Under the pieces are notes generated by a model. It searched no databases. It was not told the origin of the DNA and saw nothing but the letters and a program-made list of their open reading frames with translations. From contig JAYVFR010000007.1 in the NCBI GenBank assembly GCA_043772945.1, positions 34,945-98,944 of the forward strand: a stretch of 64,000 bases of DNA. The letters are read 5' to 3'. Position 1 is the first letter of the stretch, and each line of letters opens with the position of its first letter. This DNA comes from JAYVFR01 sp043772945 (GTDB lineage: Bacteria > Patescibacteriota > JACMRA01). A program made the position numbers and the translations under genes. Of the stretch, positions 60,610 to 64,000 are shown in pieces.

Positions 60610-62415
60610 ATGTCTAAAATATATAATTTCGTTCTCGCGTATGTAGTTTCTATACTAAGTTTTGGATTAATTGCTTTCATTATTACTTTTGTTGGATATT
60701 TATTTAAAATTTCAATTACAAGCTATCACTTCTGGATTAGCATCTTTGGAGCTTTAGTTTTTCTCTCTGTAGTTACTAAAAAACTCTTTAACAAAAAAAA
60801 CTTCTGGAACCATTATATTTGTCTAATTGGAGCTTTGGTTTTAACTTTTTTGGGAAGTATTTTATTTAATTTGTATTTTATTGATTTATCATACGATGGG
60901 CTTGCTTATCATGGAGAAGCGATCTTACAATTATCTAAAGGTTACAACCCGCTTTACGATAGAGCTGAAAGCTTCAATGGAATTCATGACCTTTGGATTA
61001 ATGCTTATCCTAAACTTGCTTGGTATCAAGGTGCCATATTTTACAAAGCTTTTGGGATTTGGAGCGGGGTTAAATATTTTTCTCTTGGTTGGATACTAGC
61101 CTCCCTTGGAGCAATTTGGCTTTGTTTGTCAGAAATTAAATATTTGAGTCAAACATGGATTTTTAGATTAATAACCATTTTTGCAGTTACTCCAATTACC
61201 ATTAATCAAGCAATTAGTCTAAATTTAGATGGGCAAGTTTCATCTTTAATTCTTATCCTTGTTAGTTTTTGTGTTTTAAGCTCAACTCAAATAGATTCTA
61301 CCAAAATTTCAAATTTTAAAAAATATATTTACCTCTTTGGTCTTTTTGCTTCAAGTGTAATTTTAATCTCCATCAAAACAACTGGTTTAATATATGCCAT
61401 TATAATTCTCTTGGCTTTCTTAGTTTATTTATTTATTTTGAAATTAAAAAATTGGAAATGGATTTTAAAAACTTTTGGTTTAGTCGCTGTTTTTAGCTTA
61501 GTCCTAAACTTCAATCCATTTATTACAAATATAATTCACAATGGACACCCACTCTACCCGCAATTTAATAGCAAAATTGATGTAAAAGAAAACACACCTT
61601 CTAATTACAGAGACTTTAGCAATCTAAAGATTTTTGTTTCTTCAATATTTTTTGAGAGTAATAATTCGTACTCTGATGGAGATGTCAATGAACCAGCTAA
61701 GTTTAAAATTCCCTTTAGCGTTCTCCCTGATGAAATTAAATCTTTTCAAGTAGCCTCTTCTCTTAAAAAAGGAGGTTTTGGACCTTGGTTTAGCGGAGCT
61801 TTTGTCCTGACTATAATTCTGGTTGGAGTTTTAATTTGGGAATTTATCAAAAAAAATAAAACAATCAAATCAAATGATTACTTGAATAATACTCAACTAA
61901 AAAATACTTCAGATAAGCTTTATACTACTCAATTGCTAGTTTACATTCTAGGAGTTGGTTTAATGAGCTTTTTGATTAGTGGAGCCTCAAACACATATCG
62001 CTTTATCCCGCATTTCTGGTTTGTAATTCCAATAATTCTAATTTATGCATTAAGTTATAGAAGTAAACTTATAAGTATTCTTTGTTATTTGATTAGTGGA
62101 ATATTGTTTTTAAACCTGGCTTTAATTACTTTCAGCCATTATACTTATCAGTACGCTGATAGTAGAGCTGTAGAGCGTAAGCTTCAAATCCTGCAAACAA
62201 GGAATAAGCCTCTCCTAGTTCAATATGGTCGCCATACCGCCACTAGAGCGTGGTTTGAGGATTATGGAATTACAGCAGTTGATAATTATAATGGAGCAAT
62301 AACAGAAGACTGTGATCAAAAATCAGCCCTCAGAAATCTCTTTGATCTAAATGATACTTTAGTTTGTATTGAAGGATACACAAAAGAACAACAAAAAGAA
62401 TTGTTAAAATATTAA
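60610..62415 (+). CDS. GT-C-fold membrane glycosyltransferase-like protein
   Basis: 601 aa with about 11 membrane helices. The acidic loop after TM3 (LSYDGLAYHGEAILQLSKGYN) matches the first catalytic loop of GT-C enzymes (PMT/ArnT type), which use a lipid-linked sugar on the outer face. A soluble segment (about 320-395) and a C-terminal extracellular tail follow. Its operon with the GT2 gene suggests surface polysaccharide building. Specific acceptor unknown. Confidence 0.8.
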   Translation: MSKIYNFVLAYVVSILSFGLIAFIITFVGYLFKISITSYHFWISIFGALVFLSVVTKKLFNKKNFWNHYICLIGALVLTFLGSILFNLYFIDLSYDGLAYHGEAILQLSKGYNPLYDRAESFNGIHDLWINAYPKLAWYQGAIFYKAFGIWSGVKYFSLGWILASLGAIWLCLSEIKYLSQTWIFRLITIFAVTPITINQAISLNLDGQVSSLILILVSFCVLSSTQIDSTKISNFKKYIYLFGLFASSVILISIKTTGLIYAIIILLAFLVYLFILKLKNWKWILKTFGLVAVFSLVLNFNPFITNIIHNGHPLYPQFNSKIDVKENTPSNYRDFSNLKIFVSSIFFESNNSYSDGDVNEPAKFKIPFSVLPDEIKSFQVASSLKKGGFGPWFSGAFVLTIILVGVLIWEFIKKNKTIKSNDYLNNTQLKNTSDKLYTTQLLVYILGVGLMSFLISGASNTYRFIPHFWFVIPIILIYALSYRSKLISILCYLISGILFLNLALITFSHYTYQYADSRAVERKLQILQTRNKPLLVQYGRHTATRAWFEDYGITAVDNYNGAITEDCDQKSALRNLFDLNDTLVCIEGYTKEQQKELLKY

Positions 62416-62451
62416 AAAAGCAAAAGAGTAAAAAAAACGAGCCTCTTATAA

Positions 62452-62562
62452 AAAAAGAATATTTCATTTATTGATTACTCAATTTTATTCCTAGCCAAAA
62501 AAAGTAACTACAAAATTGCTTCTTTTGATAAATTTTATCCAAGCGAATTATTGACAAATTAA
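62452..62562 (+). pseudogene. Truncated copy of a PIN-domain toxin (C-terminal 36 codons)
   Basis: The frame ending TAA 62560-62562 reads SFIDYSILFLAKKSNYKIAS then FDKFYPSELLTN, nearly identical to the C-terminus of the intact toxin (SFFDITCLTIAKKNNYKIAS then FDKFYPSDLLTN). DNA identity is very high over the last ~70 bases. The N-terminal 70% is missing and a TAA at 62449 blocks the frame. Confidence 0.85.
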
Positions 62563-62566
62563 AAAA

Positions 62567-62601
62567 ATTCTTTACTTGACATAGATTCTTTACTTTATAA
62601 T
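62567..62601 (+). promoter_or_regulatory. Toxin-antitoxin promoter with direct-repeat operator
   Basis: ATTCTTTACTT occurs twice without mismatch (62567-62577 and 62585-62595), 18 bases apart. TTGACA (62576-62581) and TATAAT (62596-62601; or TAATAA with a 16-base spacer) flank and overlap the repeats, as expected for an autoregulated antitoxin. Confidence 0.65.
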
Positions 62602-62610
62602 AATTTCGAT

Positions 62611-62865
62611 ATGTCAACTTTAGTAAAGATAAATAAAAGTGTAAAAATTTCTAGTAAAGGACAAATTACTTTACCTAAAATATTTTTAAATAAGCTTGGA
62701 TTACAAAATGGTAACAGTGTTTTAATTGAGTTCTCTAATAATCAAATACAAATATCCAACAAACAACGAATAGAGCAAAATAAATTACTTAAATTTAAAC
62801 CGATTAAACTTGGATTACCCGAAAAAATGAATTTTTCTGAAACTCACAACGATATTTATGACTAA
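62611..62865 (+). CDS. AbrB/SpoVT-family antitoxin
   Basis: 84 aa. Swapped-hairpin DNA-binding domain: VKISSKGQITLPKIFLNKLGLQNGNSVLIEF (about 10-40), followed by a flexible tail that should wrap the toxin. Overlaps the toxin start by 8 bases (ATGACTAA). Confidence 0.9.
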   Translation: MSTLVKINKSVKISSKGQITLPKIFLNKLGLQNGNSVLIEFSNNQIQISNKQRIEQNKLLKFKPIKLGLPEKMNFSETHNDIYD

Positions 62866-63250
62866 AAAAATACTTTGTGATACAGACTTTTTTGTGGCCC
62901 TACTTATTGCAGACGATATGAATAATGATAAAGCAATGGGAATAATTCAAAAATATTCTAGTTGGGAATTTGTATATTCTAACTTAACTAAATACGAATT
63001 AATGACCGTTCTATCAAGGAAATTAGATCAAAAGAATGCTGTAAAAGCCTTGAATTTATTTGAAGATACTTTCCAAAATATGTTTGAGTTTGATGCTTTA
63101 CTTGAATCGGAGATTATTAGCTTTTATAAACAATCAATTAATAAAAATCAATCTTTTTTTGACATTACTTGCCTAACTATCGCCAAAAAAAATAACTACA
63201 AAATTGCTTCTTTTGATAAATTTTACCCAAGTGACTTACTAACGAACTAA
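62858..63250 (+). CDS. vapC: PIN-domain (VapC-like) ribonuclease toxin
   Basis: 130 aa. PIN acidic residues are in place: D8/D10 (CDTDFFVAL), E47 (KYELMTV), D102 (FFDITCLTIAKK) and D120 (IASFDKF). Members cleave tRNA or rRNA; the target cannot be read here. Translationally coupled to the antitoxin. Its C-terminus is duplicated as a remnant 0.7 kb upstream. Confidence 0.92.
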   Translation: MTKKILCDTDFFVALLIADDMNNDKAMGIIQKYSSWEFVYSNLTKYELMTVLSRKLDQKNAVKALNLFEDTFQNMFEFDALLESEIISFYKQSINKNQSFFDITCLTIAKKNNYKIASFDKFYPSDLLTN

Positions 63251-63260
63251 ATAATAAAAT

Positions 63261-64000
63261 ATGACCCATACAACAGCAACCTACAAACCAACCTTTATGC
63301 AAAAACTCCTTGGGCGGAATTATAAATGGTGGTACGTGATGGTTTTTAATTTTAGATCTGCATCTGCATATGCCTTTTCTGATTTATTTTATTACTTAAA
63401 TCAAGCTATAATCGTTTATATTAGTATCGCAATATGGGGGTTTTCCCAGAGAGATGATACAACGGATACTTTAACATATTTAATTATTGGAAATATTTTC
63501 TTAAGCCTGCTTTTGCTAAACAATCACTGGAGGTTTGCTGACGAGGTTTTTTCAGGTAAGTTTTCTTCACGGTATATTTTACCAATTAACTTATTTAAAT
63601 TTTATTTTTTTAACGCAATTGCATACCTTAGTAAGGTAAGTTTAGTTATTATTTTTTATATCCCACTATTATTTATAAATCGTAATTTAATACAATTTTC
63701 ACTTCAGGGATTATTATATTTATTTGTATTTTTAATTTTAGCTCTTTTAATTAAGTTTTTTTATAACTTTATTGTTGGTTGTAGTGTATTTTGGCTTACT
63801 AATAGTGATGGTTTGTTGTCTTTTTCAGAAACTACTGCGATGGTTTTATCTGGAAGTTTTATTCCACTATCCTTGATTAATTTCAAATTAATTGAATATC
63901 TACCTTTTGCTTACTTTCTTCACCACCCAATGCAAGTCTACCTTGGCAAATACGATTTTAACCAAACTCTAATGGTTTTTGCTGGTGGAATTGCCTGGTG
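63261..64000 (+). CDS. ABC-2 type transporter permease (partial, runs off the window)
   Basis: From ATG 63261 the frame is open to the window end (about 246 codons). A cytoplasmic start (FMQKLLGRNYKWWYVMVFNF) leads to five or more helices; LSGSFIPLSLI and YLPFAYFLHHPMQVYLGKYD match the ABC-2 permease family (DrrB-like, ABC-2 family protein). It starts 10 bases after the toxin gene but is probably a different unit; an ATPase may follow outside the window. Confidence 0.85.
   Translation, partial: MTHTTATYKPTFMQKLLGRNYKWWYVMVFNFRSASAYAFSDLFYYLNQAIIVYISIAIWGFSQRDDTTDTLTYLIIGNIFLSLLLLNNHWRFADEVFSGKFSSRYILPINLFKFYFFNAIAYLSKVSLVIIFYIPLLFINRNLIQFSLQGLLYLFVFLILALLIKFFYNFIVGCSVFWLTNSDGLLSFSETTAMVLSGSFIPLSLINFKLIEYLPFAYFLHHPMQVYLGKYDFNQTLMVFAGGIAW

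Noticed and set aside
1..64000. Alternative genetic code (TGA = Gly)
   Set aside because: All core genes are intact with TGA untranslated, and TGA ends at least three frames (6261, 40970, 48280); it is merely rare.

Overview
The window looks like a piece of a Patescibacteria (Candidate Phyla Radiation) chromosome. It is AT-rich, its genes are short and tightly packed, and nearly all stops are TAA or TAG. TGA is used as a stop in only about three genes, so the code is standard and not the TGA=Gly code of Gracilibacteria/Absconditabacteria. Most start codons lack a Shine-Dalgarno sequence, and several lie within about 10-25 bases of a good -10 box, suggesting leaderless or near-leaderless mRNAs. 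The core genes are bacterial, but with reductions typical of this group: AlaRS and RecJ present only as N-terminal catalytic parts, a GyrA with a short C-terminus, a DnaX without its zinc module, and an archaeal-type TyrRS. The phylum cannot be fixed from the sequence alone.

Layout. 0-6.3 kb: 5'-3' exonuclease, two small genes of unknown function with strong terminators, an RsmF-type rRNA methyltransferase, and groES-(76-aa ORF)-groEL behind a degenerate CIRCE-like element. 6.3-8.8 kb: HExxH protein, MltG, Coq4-like protein. 8.8-15.8 kb: a metal (probably copper) island with a CopB-type ATPase, a kinase-like protein, CsoR, a CDF exporter and a membrane DUF305 protein, with decayed dps and DUF4287 genes between them. 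15.8-27 kb: glyA, archaeal-type tyrS, membrane proteins, an XerC/D-type recombinase beside a dead Y1 transposase, MFS, an RCC1-repeat surface protein and a guanylate-kinase-like protein. 27-31 kb: dnaX, truncated alaS, PD-(D/E)XK-type nuclease, cupin. 31-39.6 kb (minus strand): infA, a small basic protein in the bL36 position, rpsM, ftsA, gyrA, recR, a membrane protein and CapA. hisS is fired divergently from infA through a symmetric promoter. 41-47.5 kb: anchored and extracellular proteins, a pentapeptide-repeat giant and a solute-binding protein. 47.5-53.4 kb: an accessory block with an HTH-methyltransferase gene split by one base, a NUDIX/SAH-hydrolase-like fusion, a companion gene, a pseudogene, a truncated recJ and tRNA-Arg. 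53.4-64 kb: CtpA, rpsG, murC, ABC ATPase, Dps, J-domain protein, two glycosyltransferases, an AbrB/PIN toxin-antitoxin pair beside a toxin remnant, and a partial ABC-2 permease.

The best candidate for an undescribed system is the divergent block at 47.5-51.4 kb. On one side is an HTH fused (once the frame is repaired) to an EgtD-like SAM methyltransferase. On the other is a NUDIX domain fused to an S-adenosylhomocysteine-hydrolase-like NAD domain, followed by a possible metal-binding protein. A perfect palindrome lies between the two transcription units. The second most striking signal is the 52-bp symmetric infA/hisS promoter, in which both directions share one -10 hexamer.
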